NCBI GenBank assembly: GCA_023401595.1
Contig: JAEXDQ010000026.1
Location: 22,709 to 86,708, forward strand
Direction: 5' to 3'
Length of the DNA: 64,000 nt
DNA from: Spirochaetota bacterium
GTDB lineage: Bacteria; Spirochaetota; Spirochaetia; Sphaerochaetales; Sphaerochaetaceae
A program made the position numbers and the translations under genes. Every line of letters starts with the position of its first letter. Position 1 is the first letter of the stretch. Under the pieces are notes generated by a model. That model saw only the letters and a program-made list of their open reading frames with translations, ran no database searches and was not told where the DNA came from. Positions 54,601 through 64,000 of this stretch are shown here, piece by piece.

Positions 54601-54837
54601 CTCGCTGTCGGTAAAGTCGTAGTCGTTCAGCAGCGAGAGCTGCCGTCTGAGGTTGGCAATCAGACCGTTCTCGTCATGGATGGCAAGGTACTCATATCCC
54701 TGCTGGGTCAGCAGACGGATAAATTCCTTTTCAAGAGCCGCTTCACTCTGAAAGCTGTCAGAGCGTGAGCTTTCCGGCGTATATTCAGCGACTACAGTAC
54801 TTTCATTGCTTTCGGCAATGATGTTATAGGTACTCAT
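51640..54837 (-). CDS. hsdR: Type I restriction enzyme R subunit
   Basis: A 1065-residue translocase-nuclease. The N-terminal PD-(D/E)xK domain shows RYDVTILVNGLPLVHVELKRRG, split as DVTILVNG and VHVELKRRG (about 150-170). Helicase motifs are HTTGSGKTLTS (Walker A, about 318), LIFDECHRSQ (DECH, about 433), FGFTGTPIF (about 477) and later LIVVNMFLTGFD and QAYSRTNR. The C-terminus (about 880-1065) is coiled and binds the methylase core. Its ATG overlaps the HEPN-like gene stop by four bases. It cuts DNA after translocation when sites are unmethylated. Confidence 0.96.
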   Translation of the reverse strand: MSTYNIIAESNESTVVAEYTPESSRSDSFQSEAALEKEFIRLLTQQGYEYLAIHDENGLIANLRRQLSLLNDYDFTDSEWKRFFTETLANANEGIVEKSRTIQTDHVKVLRRDDGTSKNIQLIDKKNIHNNRLQVINQYEESEGKHDTRYDVTILVNGLPLVHVELKRRGVAIREAFNQIKRYQRDSFWAASGLYEYVQIFIISNGTSTKYYSNTTRNSHIKEMGESAKQKSKKTSNSFEFTSFWADGNNKVIADLIDFTKTFLAKHTILNVLTKYCVFTTEEILMVMRPYQIAATERILNRIEIATNYKKMGTVDAGGYIWHTTGSGKTLTSFKTAQLASTLPEVDKVLFVVDRKDLDYQTMKEYDRFEKGSANSNASTRVLQRQLEDRDEKGGFHEYRIIITTIQKLDVFITKNPNHPVRNKHIVLIFDECHRSQFGDMHTKIVGGTIKKNGKTIKVDKFFKNYHIFGFTGTPIFAANAGKGANMELLTTPQAFGDQLHTYTIVDAINDGNVLPFRIDYVNTVKEKDGIKDKDVSAIDIEKAMGAPERIREIVKYTLEHFDQKTKRNSFYSLKGKRMAGFNAMFAVSSIPMAMKYYKEFQRQIEESHRQFTIATIFSYSANEDDPEDVLQEEGFDTDALDQTSRDFLDDAIKDYNAAFNTNFDTSSDKFQNYYKDLSMRVKNREVDLLIVVNMFLTGFDATTLNTLWVDKNLKMHGLIQAYSRTNRILNSVKTYGNIVCFRDLQKATDDAIALFGDKNANGIVLLKSFNDYWNGYEDNQGKYHPGYMDLLEKLETEYPLGTQIVGEQAEKDFIKLFGTILTMRNILSSFDQFAEQDSIAARDLQNYQSIYLDLYDKYRPKANAEKEDITDDIEFEIELIKQVEINIDYILMLVEKYHDGNCEDKEILASIRKAVDASIHLRSKKQLIEAFISHVNVNTQVTTDWRRFVLEQEEADLSEIITAEKLKPEETRKFVANAFRDGAIKTSGTDIDKLIPPVSRFGGGGRAKKKQGVIDKLKAFFEKYFGLGITEFHGEEEQEQAAVYEIEPTYQMVAEEPASYGKKE

Positions 54838-55345
54838 TGGTTCACCACCGTTACATGTGGTTGATCATTTTCTTTTTCTAAAGATTCGTACACAAACTTT
54901 AGAATATGAGCAAAAGCAAGCAGAAAAAGAGGATTTCCTGTTATTGCCTTTGCCTCGCACATATATCGGTATTCTACAAAGGCTTCGTTTTGCTCTTTTA
55001 AACACAACGTGAACTCTGTATTTCTATTCTCAATAGCGATATTATTGGAAATATATGTTTGTTCACTTTCTGGCAATTTCTCAAACAGATCTTCCAATCC
55101 ATGCGTATTTTTGAAGTCTATGCCAAAACCATACAAAAGAGCCTTTAGAAAAAGTTCACAAGAAAACGCTAAATTCGATAATGTTACAGGCATCCAATTT
55201 AGATTTCTTACGGTAAAGAGAGAAACCTCAAAATACTGCGATGCTAATTCATAGAAGCTTTCGCGTAAATGCTCCTGATCGGTTTTTCGATTAAATTTTC
55301 TGGTTTTAGATAAATCAAAAGGTGCAAACCCTTTTTCATCTTCTG

Positions 55346-55349
<4 letters not shown>
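54834..55349 (-). CDS. HEPN-like protein inside the hsd operon
   Basis: A 171-residue, mainly helical protein. The stretch LAFSCELFLKALLYGFGIDF and NTHGLEDLFEKLPES (about 60-95) fits the HEPN pattern of a helix, KALL turn and TH-L-LF segment. A canonical RNase RxxxxH is not evident, so it may be non-catalytic. It is coupled by GTGA to hsdS upstream and by ATGA to hsdR downstream. No nucleotidyltransferase partner is nearby. Function unknown; a modulatory or abortive-infection role is inference from location. Confidence 0.55.
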
Positions 55350-57260
<1,911 letters not shown>

Positions 57261-57268
<8 letters not shown>

Positions 57269-58328
57269 TTTCGCCACCTGCTTCCTCTATCTGTGCCGGA
57301 CGCTGCATATAGAAAATCTCTTTCTGCCGCTCAATTTCCTGTTTCAACTGTTCCTGAGTGGGCAGATAGGTCAGGTATTTCGACATAAACAGTCTGTCAT
57401 TGTCATGCAGTACGGAGTACCGTGCAATATCTTCATCCGTTTCCGAACAGAGCAGAATACCAATGGTCGGATTATCTCCTGCGATGCGTTTCAAATCATC
57501 GTACATACGGACATACATATCAATCTGTCCGACATCCTGATGGGTGATTTTACCCATCTTCAAATCAATCAACACATAACATTTCAATTCGATATTGTAG
57601 AAAACAAGGTCGATATAATACTCTTCCGTTTCCGTCACGATATGCTGCTGCCTTGCCACAAAGGCAAAGCCTCTACCCATTTCCATGAGGAAGTCCCGGA
57701 TATGGGACAGGATAGCGGATTCCAAATCGCTTTCCAGATAGCTGTCCTCGTTCTTAAAACCAAGAAACTCCGCAACAACAGGACTTTTCACAAGTTCAAA
57801 CTGTGTTTTAGGAAGGTGGGAGATTTTCTGTTTCATTTCGGCAATAATTGCTTCTTTCTTCGGAGACTGCAAAAGCCGATAATAATACTGTGTGCTGATA
57901 TTGCGGTCAAGCATCCTCACATTCCAGTTTTCATGGGCAGCTTCGCTCATGTACCAAATTCTGGCATCTTCGTCCGGCACACGCAAAAGACTGCGAAAAT
58001 GTGTCCAGGTCAGATTGTGAACGCATGAGTTCACAATCTCAGGGTCTGGAAAGCATTGGTAAAATTTTCGGAAATACTGGAGATTCCTTTTGGAGTAGCT
58101 TTTTCCGTATTCTTTGGTCAGTTCTGCCGCAAGTGCATCCATCAGGGCTGCGCCGTATTCGGCTCTCTGATTGCCGTTCTGCTCCTGCTCCACAATACGT
58201 CTGCCCACATTCCAGAAGGTCAATACCATTACCTGGTTTGTGGCATTGTAGGCACTCTCCATGCCGGAGGAAATAATCCCTTTTACATCATCAATAACCG
58301 ATTGATAAATCGTTAGTTCGTTCGCCAT
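57261..58328 (-). CDS. DUF1016/YhcG-family PD-(D/E)xK nuclease
   Basis: A 355-residue protein. The N-terminal DUF1016 helical domain (about 10-145) includes VLTFWNVGRRIVEQEQNG, YGKSYSKRNLQYFRKFYQCFP and LTWTHFRSLLRV. The C-terminal nuclease-like domain (about 180-330) has FAFVARQQHIVTETEEYYIDLVFYN in parts (FAFVARQQ, YYIDLVFYN) and LKCYVLIDLKMG, giving the D...ExK-type core. Such genes often lie within type I restriction loci, as here between hsdM and hsdS. The ATG at 58328 follows GAGGTG; it starts two bases after hsdM. Role in defence is unproven. Confidence 0.85.
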
Positions 58329-58330
58329 AA

Positions 58331-59893
58331 TCACACCTCGATTTCTGCGATAATCTTCGCAATCTCATCACGGAGGACCTGTTCACGGGCAACGATTTCT
58401 TCAATCTCAGCATTGAGCTTCACAATGTCGATTTTCTCTCTGGTGTCCTCGGCTTCCACATAGGTGGAAACGGAAAGATTGTAGTCATTGCCCTCAATAT
58501 CTTCATAGCTTGCCAGATGGGAGAAGTGTGCTTTTTCGGCTCTGTTCGCGAAGGTCTCCACAATCCTGTCTATGTTCGCCTGGGTCAGCTTATTGTTGTT
58601 CGTGACCTTGATGCACTCGTTGGAAGCATCAATGAACAGTGTCTTGTTGTCTGCCTTACCTTTCTTCAGAACCATGATACAGGTCGCAATGGAAGTTCCA
58701 AAGAACAGGTTGCTCGGCAACTGGATGATACAGTCAATGAAGTTGTTGTCAATCAGATACTTTCTGATTTTCTGCTCAGCTCCGCCACGGTACATGATGC
58801 CGGGGAAGCAGACGATAGCCGCAGTGCCGCCCGTCGCCAGCCAGGAGAGGGAGTGCATGATAAAGGCAAGGTCTGCCTTGGACTTCGGAGCCAGAACGCC
58901 AGCCGGAGAAAAACGGGGGTCGTTGATCAGCAGCGGGTTATCATCGCCAGCCCACTTGATAGAGTATGGCGGATTGGAAACAATCAGTTCAAAGGGTTCA
59001 TCGTCCCAATGCTGCGGTGAAGTCAAGGTGTCCTCACAGGCAATGTCAAACTTATCGAAGCCGACATCGTGGAGGAACATATTGATACGGCACAGGTTGT
59101 AGGTGGTGATATTGATTTCCTGTCCGTAGAAGCCGTTGCGGACGGCATCTCTGCCAAGGATTTTTTCCGCTTTCAGAAGCAGGGATCCGGAACCGCACGC
59201 TGGGTCATAGACCTTGTTGATTTCGGTCTTGCCCACGGTGCCGAGCCTGGTCAGCAGCTCGGATACATCGGCAGGGGTGAAGAACTCACCGCCGGACTTG
59301 CCCGCCCCGGATGCGTACATGGTCATCAGATACTCATAGGCATCGCCGAAAGCGTCAATGTCATGGTCTTTCACATCGCCCAGATTCATATTGGCTACGC
59401 CATGCAGAAGTTTTGCAAGGCGTTCATTTCTCTTTGACACGGTGGAGCCGAGCTTGTTGCTGTTCACATCAAAATCGTCGAACAGGCCGGCGAAGCTGCT
59501 TTCGGAGAAAGAACCCTTTGCGGATGCTTCGATGTGGTTGAACACTCGCTCCAAGGTTTCATTTAAGTTTTCGTCCGCATCCGCCCCGGCGTTTACATTG
59601 GCAAACAGCTCCGAGGGCAGAATGAAAAAGCCCTTTTCCTCGACCAGCCCCTCACAAGCTTCCTCGGCTTCGGCATCGGTCATTTTGGCATAATCGAAAC
59701 CGGAGTTTCCGGCTTCCTTCTCACCGGCATTGACATAGTTTGCCAGATTCTCAGAAATGTAGCGGTAGAACATGGTGCCAAGCACATAGTTCTTGAAGTC
59801 CCAACCGTCAACCGCTCCACGAAGCTCATCAGCGATAGCCCATATCGCACGATGCAGCTCGTCTCGTTCCTGCTCTTTCTTCGTATCAATCAT
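58331..59893 (-). CDS. hsdM: Type I methyltransferase subunit
   Basis: A 520-residue N6-adenine methylase. N-terminal HsdM helical domain (LHRAIWAIADELRG, FKNYVLGTMFYRYIS, about 12-45); S-adenosylmethionine motif YDPACGSGSLLL (about 248); catalytic IVSNPPYSI (about 312). GEFFTPADVSELL is a further hallmark. It modifies sites defined by HsdS. The ATG at 59893 overlaps the XRE gene stop by eight bases and is followed by MIDTKKEQERDELH, the normal N-terminus. Confidence 0.96.
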   Translation of the reverse strand: MIDTKKEQERDELHRAIWAIADELRGAVDGWDFKNYVLGTMFYRYISENLANYVNAGEKEAGNSGFDYAKMTDAEAEEACEGLVEEKGFFILPSELFANVNAGADADENLNETLERVFNHIEASAKGSFSESSFAGLFDDFDVNSNKLGSTVSKRNERLAKLLHGVANMNLGDVKDHDIDAFGDAYEYLMTMYASGAGKSGGEFFTPADVSELLTRLGTVGKTEINKVYDPACGSGSLLLKAEKILGRDAVRNGFYGQEINITTYNLCRINMFLHDVGFDKFDIACEDTLTSPQHWDDEPFELIVSNPPYSIKWAGDDNPLLINDPRFSPAGVLAPKSKADLAFIMHSLSWLATGGTAAIVCFPGIMYRGGAEQKIRKYLIDNNFIDCIIQLPSNLFFGTSIATCIMVLKKGKADNKTLFIDASNECIKVTNNNKLTQANIDRIVETFANRAEKAHFSHLASYEDIEGNDYNLSVSTYVEAEDTREKIDIVKLNAEIEEIVAREQVLRDEIAKIIAEIEV

Positions 59894-60113
59894 TCTCTTC
59901 CTGCTCCTTTTCTGCCGGTATAAATTCCAGAATGTCATCTACACCACAATCAAGGGCACAGCAGATTCTCTCGATACTATTCAGTGACACATAGTGGTTG
60001 CGTTTTAATCGGGTAATAATATTTGCGCTGAACCCGCCTTTTTCCATCAATTCGGCGTTGGAGATACCTTTATCAATCATCAGATGAAACAACTTTTTAT
60101 AGCTTACCGCCAT
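59886..60113 (-). CDS. XRE-family regulator (controller of the hsd operon)
   Basis: A 75-residue single-domain Cro/CI-type protein: KKLFHLMIDKGISNAELMEKGGFSANIITRLKRNHYVSLNSIERICCALDC spans the five helices (about 6-56, quoted loosely as KKLFHLMIDKGISNAEL and SIERICCALDCGVDDIL). AAGGAG lies nine bases upstream. As first gene of the operon, with an inverted repeat in its promoter spacer, it likely controls its own transcript and so restriction-modification timing. Confidence 0.85.
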   Translation of the reverse strand: MAVSYKKLFHLMIDKGISNAELMEKGGFSANIITRLKRNHYVSLNSIERICCALDCGVDDILEFIPAEKEQEEND

Positions 60114-60143
60114 AGGCTTTTTCTCCTTCTCGCTTTGATATTA

Positions 60144-60172
60144 AGCATATCACGTAATCGTGAATAAATCAA
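60144..60172 (-). promoter_or_regulatory. hsd operon promoter with operator in the spacer
   Basis: TTGATT (60167-60172), 17-bp spacer, TATGCT (60144-60149). The inverted repeat TCACG-TAAT-CGTGA (60150-60163) fills the spacer next to the -10, the expected site for the XRE protein. Confidence 0.65.
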
Positions 60173-60263
60173 TGATACTTGAAGCCTTTATTTTGCTCTG
60201 CAACGTTCATTTATGTACATTTGCAGGAGGCGATAGTTAATATCCCTATGTAATTTCACAGCC

Positions 60264-60291
60264 AAAACAACGGGTCTGCACCCGCTGTTTT
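60264..60291. terminator. Bidirectional terminator-like hairpin
   Basis: AAAACA-A-CGGGT-CTGC-ACCCG-C-TGTTTT: an 11-bp stem with one mismatch, A-rich on one side and T-rich on the other. It lies 29 bases after the stop of the decayed reading frame at 60320-60483. Confidence 0.6.
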
Positions 60292-60319
60292 GATCGTAAA
60301 TCGCCCTTAAAACATACAG

Positions 60320-60483
60320 TTACCTGTCCAGCTGGCTGCTCTGGAAGCCGTGCTTCTTTTCGTACTCGCTGACTTTCTTTCGGCGTTCCTCGCTGTACGG
60401 AGGGTACAGACGAATGGACAGCCGGGACTTATCAATGACATAACTGACAGAACCCTCAAAGGTAGTCTTGTCCAGTCTGCAAG
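60320..60483 (-). pseudogene. C-terminal remnant of an unidentified gene, possibly from a mobile element
   Basis: Without a start codon, the minus strand reads an intact tail including RLDKTTFEGSVSYVIDKSR, LSIRLYPPYSEERRKKVSEY and EKKHGFQSSQLDR before TAA at 60320-60322. Its codon use and wording resemble proteins from Firmicutes conjugative elements, but I cannot name the family. It abuts a second broken gene at about 60484, suggesting a deletion or insertion junction. Confidence 0.45.
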
Positions 60484-61141
60484 CTATTTGATTTTGAAAC
60501 CGGCGCAGATATCTTCATTTTAGCAGAAGCAGAAAAACCAGAGTATAAAGAGTTCTTTTACAGAACACGGTTATGAGCTCCTCAAATGGGTTGGTAAATG
60601 TGATTATCGTGGATTGATAGCTTTCGCAAAACCAAATGTGATAAATGAACAATTTGTTGTTGGTAATACACGTCACTATTCACTTGTTCTTCCTATAATG
60701 AATTCTAATATTTCTATTGTTGGAGTCTGGTCTAAATCAAAGCTAACTTCCGAAACTGAGAAAAATGATCATTGTAACAATATGAGCAACTGCCTGAATG
60801 AGGTTGTAAAGTATTTAGCTAATCCTATCGTCATTGGCGATTTCAATATGTCTCCTAGGGTATCTGGGCAAGAAACAAAAGCAATTAAAGTATTCAAAGA
60901 ATATGAAAGCTATGGGTTGAATAGTTTTTATCATCAGATTTGTGGTGAGAAATACGGGTTGGAAAGCAGCTCTTCCTACTGGGATTCTAATGGTGGTTTT
61001 ATGCTTGACCATATATTTGCAAAAGATGAGATAGTAAATAACGGTTATGCAAGATGGCCTTTTACCGATAAAGAGTACTGGGCGGCTAAAGGCAAACCAA
61101 ACGATTGCAGCGACCATCTACCAATAATGTTTGAATTCTAG
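60484..61141 (+). pseudogene. Endonuclease/exonuclease/phosphatase-family protein, truncated and frameshifted
   Basis: An EEP-fold gene in two frames. The first piece reads LFDFETGADIFILAEAEKPEYKEFFYR, quotable as GADIFILAEAEKPEY with the catalytic Glu, and ends at a TGA near 60574. The second, shifted frame starts HGYELLKWVGKCDYRGLIAF and runs to 61141, with VIGDFNMSPR (metal/catalytic Asp-Asn), FMLDHIFAKD and CSDHLPIMFEF (catalytic Asp-His). The N-terminus is missing. An ATG at 60614 could yield 175 residues, but that product would lack the Glu, so it is judged non-functional. Confidence 0.7.
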
Positions 61142-61318
61142 GTAAATGTGTTTTATTAATTTTGGCCACCCCCTAGATTTTGGGCCACATTTGCTCCTTG
61201 TTTTAGCCATAGCTGAGTTTATTGGTTTTGGAAAAGTGGTCAAACGTTTTCTTGTATCATTAGTACTGTCTATGGGCATAAACAACCAAAATGTTCAATA
61301 CAATTGAACACTTGAAAA

Positions 61319-61349
61319 CCCTCATTTCAATGCTGATTTGAGGTTTTTT
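61319..61349 (+). terminator. Rho-independent terminator
   Basis: CCTCA-TT-TCA-ATGC-TGA-TT-TGAGG followed by six T. It is oriented to end transcripts coming from the broken EEP gene. Confidence 0.75.
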
Positions 61350-61585
61350 CATTTTTTTGGGGGGTCAAAATCGCGAAATTGGCATCTCAAAGGCAGAAGC
61401 CAGGACCTTACAGCCCCTTCACCTTTTCGAGAAGGCCCAAGCCCCCCGGTGGGAGGGGATGCTGGGGAAAAAAGTCATCATTATCGGAGTTCAGCTCAAT
61501 GATGCTTGCACTCTAGACTATATTTCAACCATCTCGATAAACTGACAACTTTCGCCTTTTGAGGCAATAATTTTCAATATAATAC

Positions 61586-61614
61586 TTGGCTTTTACGCCT
61601 TGTCATCGTATCAT
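61586..61614 (+). promoter_or_regulatory. Promoter of the DUF4143 ATPase gene
   Basis: TTGGCT (61586-61591), 17-bp spacer, TATCAT (61609-61614), 50 bases before the start codon. Confidence 0.45.
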
Positions 61615-61627
61615 ATTGATAATCAAA

Positions 61628-61650
61628 GCCTTTTTGGGCAGAAATTATCA
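61628..61650 (+). repeat. 23-bp direct repeat, left copy
   Basis: GCCTTTTTGGGC followed by AGAAATTATCA. It differs from the right copy at 63526-63548 in two positions. The first half forms a small hairpin. It lies in the leader of the DUF4143 gene. Confidence 0.6.
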
Positions 61651-61664
61651 GCCAAAAGGAATGC

Positions 61665-62960
61665 ATGATGGAAATTAAGCGCGATAGGTACCTAAATAGA
61701 CTGCTTTCATATCAATGGGATAACCAAGTCAAGGTAATAACAGGTATCCGCAGATGTGGCAAATCATATTTACTTCATAACCTGTTCAAGAACCATCTTC
61801 TATCTAATGGCGTCAATGAAAGCCAGATAATCTCCATAGAGCTTGACCTTGCGAGGGATATACGATACCGCAATCCCCTTGAGCTTTCTTCATATGTTCG
61901 CGGCCTTACGCAGGACACAGGCAAACAATTTTACCTTTTTATTGATGAAATACAAATGTCAGACGAGGTTTCAAATCCTTATAATTCAGAAGGGAAAAAG
62001 ATAACCTTCTACGATGCGCTTAACGACATCAGAGAGCTCAACAATGTTGACGTTTATGTAACAGGTAGCAATTCAAGAATGCTCTCTACAGATATTCTTA
62101 CAGAATTTCGAGGCAGAAGTGACGAGCTTCGTATGCACCCCTTAAGCTTTTCAGAATACTTTTCAGCAGTAGGCGGCGATAAAAACGAGGCCTTTGATAC
62201 CTACGCCTTTTTCGGCGGAATGCCTTTAGTCCTTTCAAGACCAGATGATACAGCCAAAATGAACTATTTAACTTCACTTTTCAAAGAAGTTTATATCAAA
62301 GACATTGTCGAACGTAGGCATATAGAGCGTGAAGATGTCCTAGCACAAGTACTCGACCTACTCTGCTCCTCGATAGGTTCTCTCACAAATCCTACCAAGA
62401 TAGCAAATACGCTCAAATCGTGTCAGAACGTCTCTATTTCACAGAACACCATCAAATCCTACATCAATCATCTGTTAGACGCCTTTCTATTTTCAGAAAG
62501 TAAACGCTACGACGTAAAAGGCAGAGCTTATTTTGACTCACCAAGCAAATACTACTGTGAAGATATTGGACTGCGTAACGCCAGAATAGGCTTCAGACAG
62601 CAAGAAATGACTCATCTTATGGAAAACATTCTCTATAATGAACTTATCCTTCGCGGTTTTTCCGTCGACGTAGGAGTTGTTTATTCCCGCGAGCTCAACA
62701 AAAACAACAACTCCGTCCGCGTCCCCAGAGAAATAGATTTTGTTGTAAACGTGAATGGCAAGAAAACCTATATTCAATCTGCATATGCTATGGATACTGA
62801 AGAAAAGCGAAATGCAGAAGCACGTCCATTCTCTCTCACTGGTGACTCATTTCCCAAAATTATCGTTCGTAAAGACATAGGAAAACGTTGGTACGACAAT
62901 GACGGTATTTTAAACATCAATCTCATTGACTTCCTCCTGGATGACTCTGTCATTCAGTAA
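61665..62960 (+). CDS. AAA-type ATPase with DUF4143 domain
   Basis: A 431-residue protein of the AAA_14/DUF4143 family. Walker A GIRRCGKSYLL (about 27), Walker B FYLFIDEIQM (about 91), sensor segment VDVYVTGSNSRML (about 127), then a winged-helix-like linker (TIKSYINHLLDAFLF) and DUF4143 (about 200-400) with IGLRNARIGF, MENILYNELILRGF and PREIDFVV. These proteins are abundant, often near mobile DNA, and of unknown function. AAAGGA precedes two consecutive ATGs. It stands alone, flanked by 23-bp near-identical direct repeats at 61628 and 63526. Confidence 0.88.
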   Translation: MMEIKRDRYLNRLLSYQWDNQVKVITGIRRCGKSYLLHNLFKNHLLSNGVNESQIISIELDLARDIRYRNPLELSSYVRGLTQDTGKQFYLFIDEIQMSDEVSNPYNSEGKKITFYDALNDIRELNNVDVYVTGSNSRMLSTDILTEFRGRSDELRMHPLSFSEYFSAVGGDKNEAFDTYAFFGGMPLVLSRPDDTAKMNYLTSLFKEVYIKDIVERRHIEREDVLAQVLDLLCSSIGSLTNPTKIANTLKSCQNVSISQNTIKSYINHLLDAFLFSESKRYDVKGRAYFDSPSKYYCEDIGLRNARIGFRQQEMTHLMENILYNELILRGFSVDVGVVYSRELNKNNNSVRVPREIDFVVNVNGKKTYIQSAYAMDTEEKRNAEARPFSLTGDSFPKIIVRKDIGKRWYDNDGILNINLIDFLLDDSVIQ

Positions 62961-63531
62961 TTATCCTTGGTAATAAAAGTAGTGACTCCTTGGAATACTT
63001 TTTCTCACCTTCTTGCCGCCAGATAGTGTTAACAGAATCAGAACACCATCAAGATTATTCCTCGGATGAAATTAGCGAAAGGTCCTCTCTCTTGAAAATT
63101 CTACGCCGAATAGTTTAAGTCGATGGCAATTTGGTTCTGTGAGTTTTGTTCCTCTCAAAGATATCCGTGAAAATACCGTTTCTGGCCCGTTTTGGAACCT
63201 GGTCCGGTGAGCTTACTGGATTTTAATTCAAACCCATTGTTAATTATTGATTAATCAAATTATATGCCACAAATTCAAAAATTTTCAAGATTTGTGGCAC
63301 GTATTCGGAGTTGACTGCAAGAAAGCTCTTTAAGCGTTGTCAAACAGATAACACGAATATGCCAACTTATGTAGAAATGATTTTTGCACATTTTAGCAAA
63401 AAGCATTTTCTAACCTTTAAGCCTGAGAAAATCTCAATGTTTGATCTGCCTTATTCCGAAAAATGGTGATTATGCACCTTTTCTCGAATACTTTTCATTC
63501 TAAAACACTTTTCTTAACAATTTTCGCCTTT
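62961..63531. other. AT-rich region without a recognised gene
   Basis: No family-supported coding sequence. One ten-bp inverted repeat (TGCCACAAAT, 63265-63274, with ATTTGTGGCA, 63290-63299) with a 15-base loop is visible but lacks a T-tract. Confidence 0.4.
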
Positions 63532-63548
63532 TTAGGCGGAAATTATCA
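63526..63548 (+). repeat. 23-bp direct repeat, right copy
   Basis: GCCTTTTTAGGC followed by GGAAATTATCA, 1.9 kb from the left copy. With flanking bases it forms a longer stem (AATTTTCGCCT with AGGCGGAAATT) that overlaps the 3' end of the small membrane-protein gene. Confidence 0.6.
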
Positions 63549-63741
63549 AGAAAAAAAGATTCGATTTATTTCTACCAATATTCCTTTGATATAGGATGCG
63601 GCTCGTTGTCTTGAATATCCTCTGGATCAGATGTGTAATCCATCCGGTTGTAGGCCCCAGCAACAGCGACTTGATGATCTTACCAATCCCGATCAAAAAC
63701 AGTACAAGGATCAACAGCGCCGGTTTGACATATTGAGTCAT
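63532..63741 (-). CDS. Small membrane protein, unrecognised
   Basis: A 69-residue protein with one clear membrane helix (PALLILVLFLIGIGKII, about 6-24), a second weakly hydrophobic stretch at about 30-42 and a hydrophobic tail, with a basic middle (QRIFKTTSRILYQRNIGRNKS). An ideal AGGAGG five bases before the ATG at 63741 shows that this start, not one 30 bases upstream, is used. Directly upstream is a 30-bp perfect palindrome. Size and shape resemble holin-like or small stress membrane proteins, but no family is claimed. Confidence 0.55.
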   Translation of the reverse strand: MTQYVKPALLILVLFLIGIGKIIKSLLLGPTTGWITHLIQRIFKTTSRILYQRNIGRNKSNLFFLIISA

Positions 63742-63750
63742 GTTTGCCTC

Positions 63751-63780
63751 CTGTAGGTTGTGCAATTGCACAACCTACAG
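63751..63780. repeat. Perfect 30-bp palindrome abutting the ribosome site
   Basis: Two 15-base arms, CTGTAGGTTGTGCAA and its exact complement, with no spacer. On the minus strand the second arm runs straight into GGAGG of the small membrane-protein gene, so it may act as an operator or as a leader hairpin controlling translation. Confidence 0.75.
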
Positions 63781-63841
63781 TAAGTGTATCAGTCTGAGTC
63801 TATAGATTCGCTGTATGGATTCGTAATTTTTTCAGATAGTT

Positions 63842-63868
63842 CGTGCCTAAAAATAGGCGGGCGTTTTT
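63842..63868 (+). terminator. Terminator-like hairpin near the right edge
   Basis: GCCTA-AAAA-TAGGC followed by GGGCG and six T. Oriented rightward. The rest to the end of the window shows no gene. Confidence 0.5.
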
Positions 63869-64000
63869 TATTTGGCTCTATGCAGGAATCTGGGGGATGA
63901 AGAGAAGAGAAAAAGTCAATAAGAAAGAAAAGGTATAGAAAAAAGGGAATGGAACTCTACTATTGTCAAGTTACCAAACAACAACAAAGAGAGGACCATT

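Larger units (their letters stand above)
61142..61664. other. AT-rich intergenic region with hairpins, terminator and promoter
   Basis: No gene. It holds a perfect inverted repeat TGTTCAA-TACAA-TTGAACA (61292-61310), a strong terminator (61319-61349), a promoter for the DUF4143 gene (61586-61614), and two short GCC-T-run-GGC hairpins (about 61550-61566 and 61628-61638) related to one beyond that gene. Confidence 0.5.

Noticed and set aside
52675..54768. A 697-codon open frame on the plus strand opposite hsdR
   Set aside because: It is antisense to a gene with all helicase and nuclease motifs, has no ribosome site or recognisable domain, and reflects codon bias of hsdR.
60614..61141. Complete 175-residue nuclease gene
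   Set aside because: The catalytic Glu segment lies upstream in another frame, so the open frame is only the C-terminal part of a broken EEP-family gene.

Overview
The window looks like the chromosome of an anaerobic, Gram-negative, host- or sediment-associated spirochaete, most likely of the Sphaerochaeta/Sphaerochaetaceae type. This is an inference from the periplasmic binding proteins, whose signal peptides end in FANGTKE, FANGSQE or FAQGQSE, from three tripartite tricarboxylate transporter (TTT) sets, from Cys-type sulfatases, and from fermentative citrate lyase genes. No rRNA, tRNA or CRISPR array was seen.

Layout. 0-4 kb: the edge of a Gfo/Idh/MocA dehydrogenase, a ROK regulator, and a sensor kinase/NarL-type regulator pair whose upstream region carries two 11-bp-phased repeat arrays. 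4.2-7 kb: an SsuABC/TauABC-like ABC importer. 7-15 kb: a leftward run of a LarA-type nickel racemase homologue, triose-phosphate isomerase, class II aldolase, nagA, nagB, phosphofructokinase and a LacI regulator. The last six genes form a compact route from N-acetylglucosamine-6-phosphate to triose phosphates, with two matching operators in front of lacI. 15.5-16.1 kb: a HicBA toxin-antitoxin pair. 16.7-26.9 kb: a rightward operon of TTT transporter, four cytoplasmic Cys-type sulfatases and an embedded LacI regulator. 27-39.5 kb: a beta-barrel protein, a 2-hydroxyacid dehydrogenase, a divergent IclR regulator, and a leftward operon of SDR, YcxB-like membrane protein, a second TTT set and three tandem paralogous glycosidase-like proteins. 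The dehydrogenase and the SDR operon share an AATTTT-N7-AAAATT operator.

39.6-51.3 kb is a citrate fermentation island: citC, a two-component pair (OmpR-type regulator and hybrid kinase), a third TTT set, and citD-E-F-X-G ending in a strong terminator. An 18-bp near-palindrome is repeated in front of citC and in front of the transport/lyase operon and is the best candidate for the regulator's site.

51.6-60.2 kb is a type I restriction-modification island, more AT-rich than the metabolic clusters: XRE controller, hsdM, a DUF1016 nuclease, hsdS, a HEPN-like protein and hsdR, each overlapping or nearly touching the next. hsdS is the most striking object in the window. It encodes three target-recognition domains instead of two, with 22 perfect TGTC tetranucleotides between the second and third. 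Both alternative frames stop within seven codons of the repeat, so slippage would toggle between a three-domain protein and an ordinary two-domain specificity subunit. It also carries four TAEL-type 12-bp repeats in the first spacer. 60.2-64 kb is an AT-rich, decayed accessory region with a mobile-element remnant, a frameshifted endonuclease/exonuclease/phosphatase pseudogene, a DUF4143 ATPase flanked by short direct repeats, and a small membrane protein behind a 30-bp perfect palindrome.
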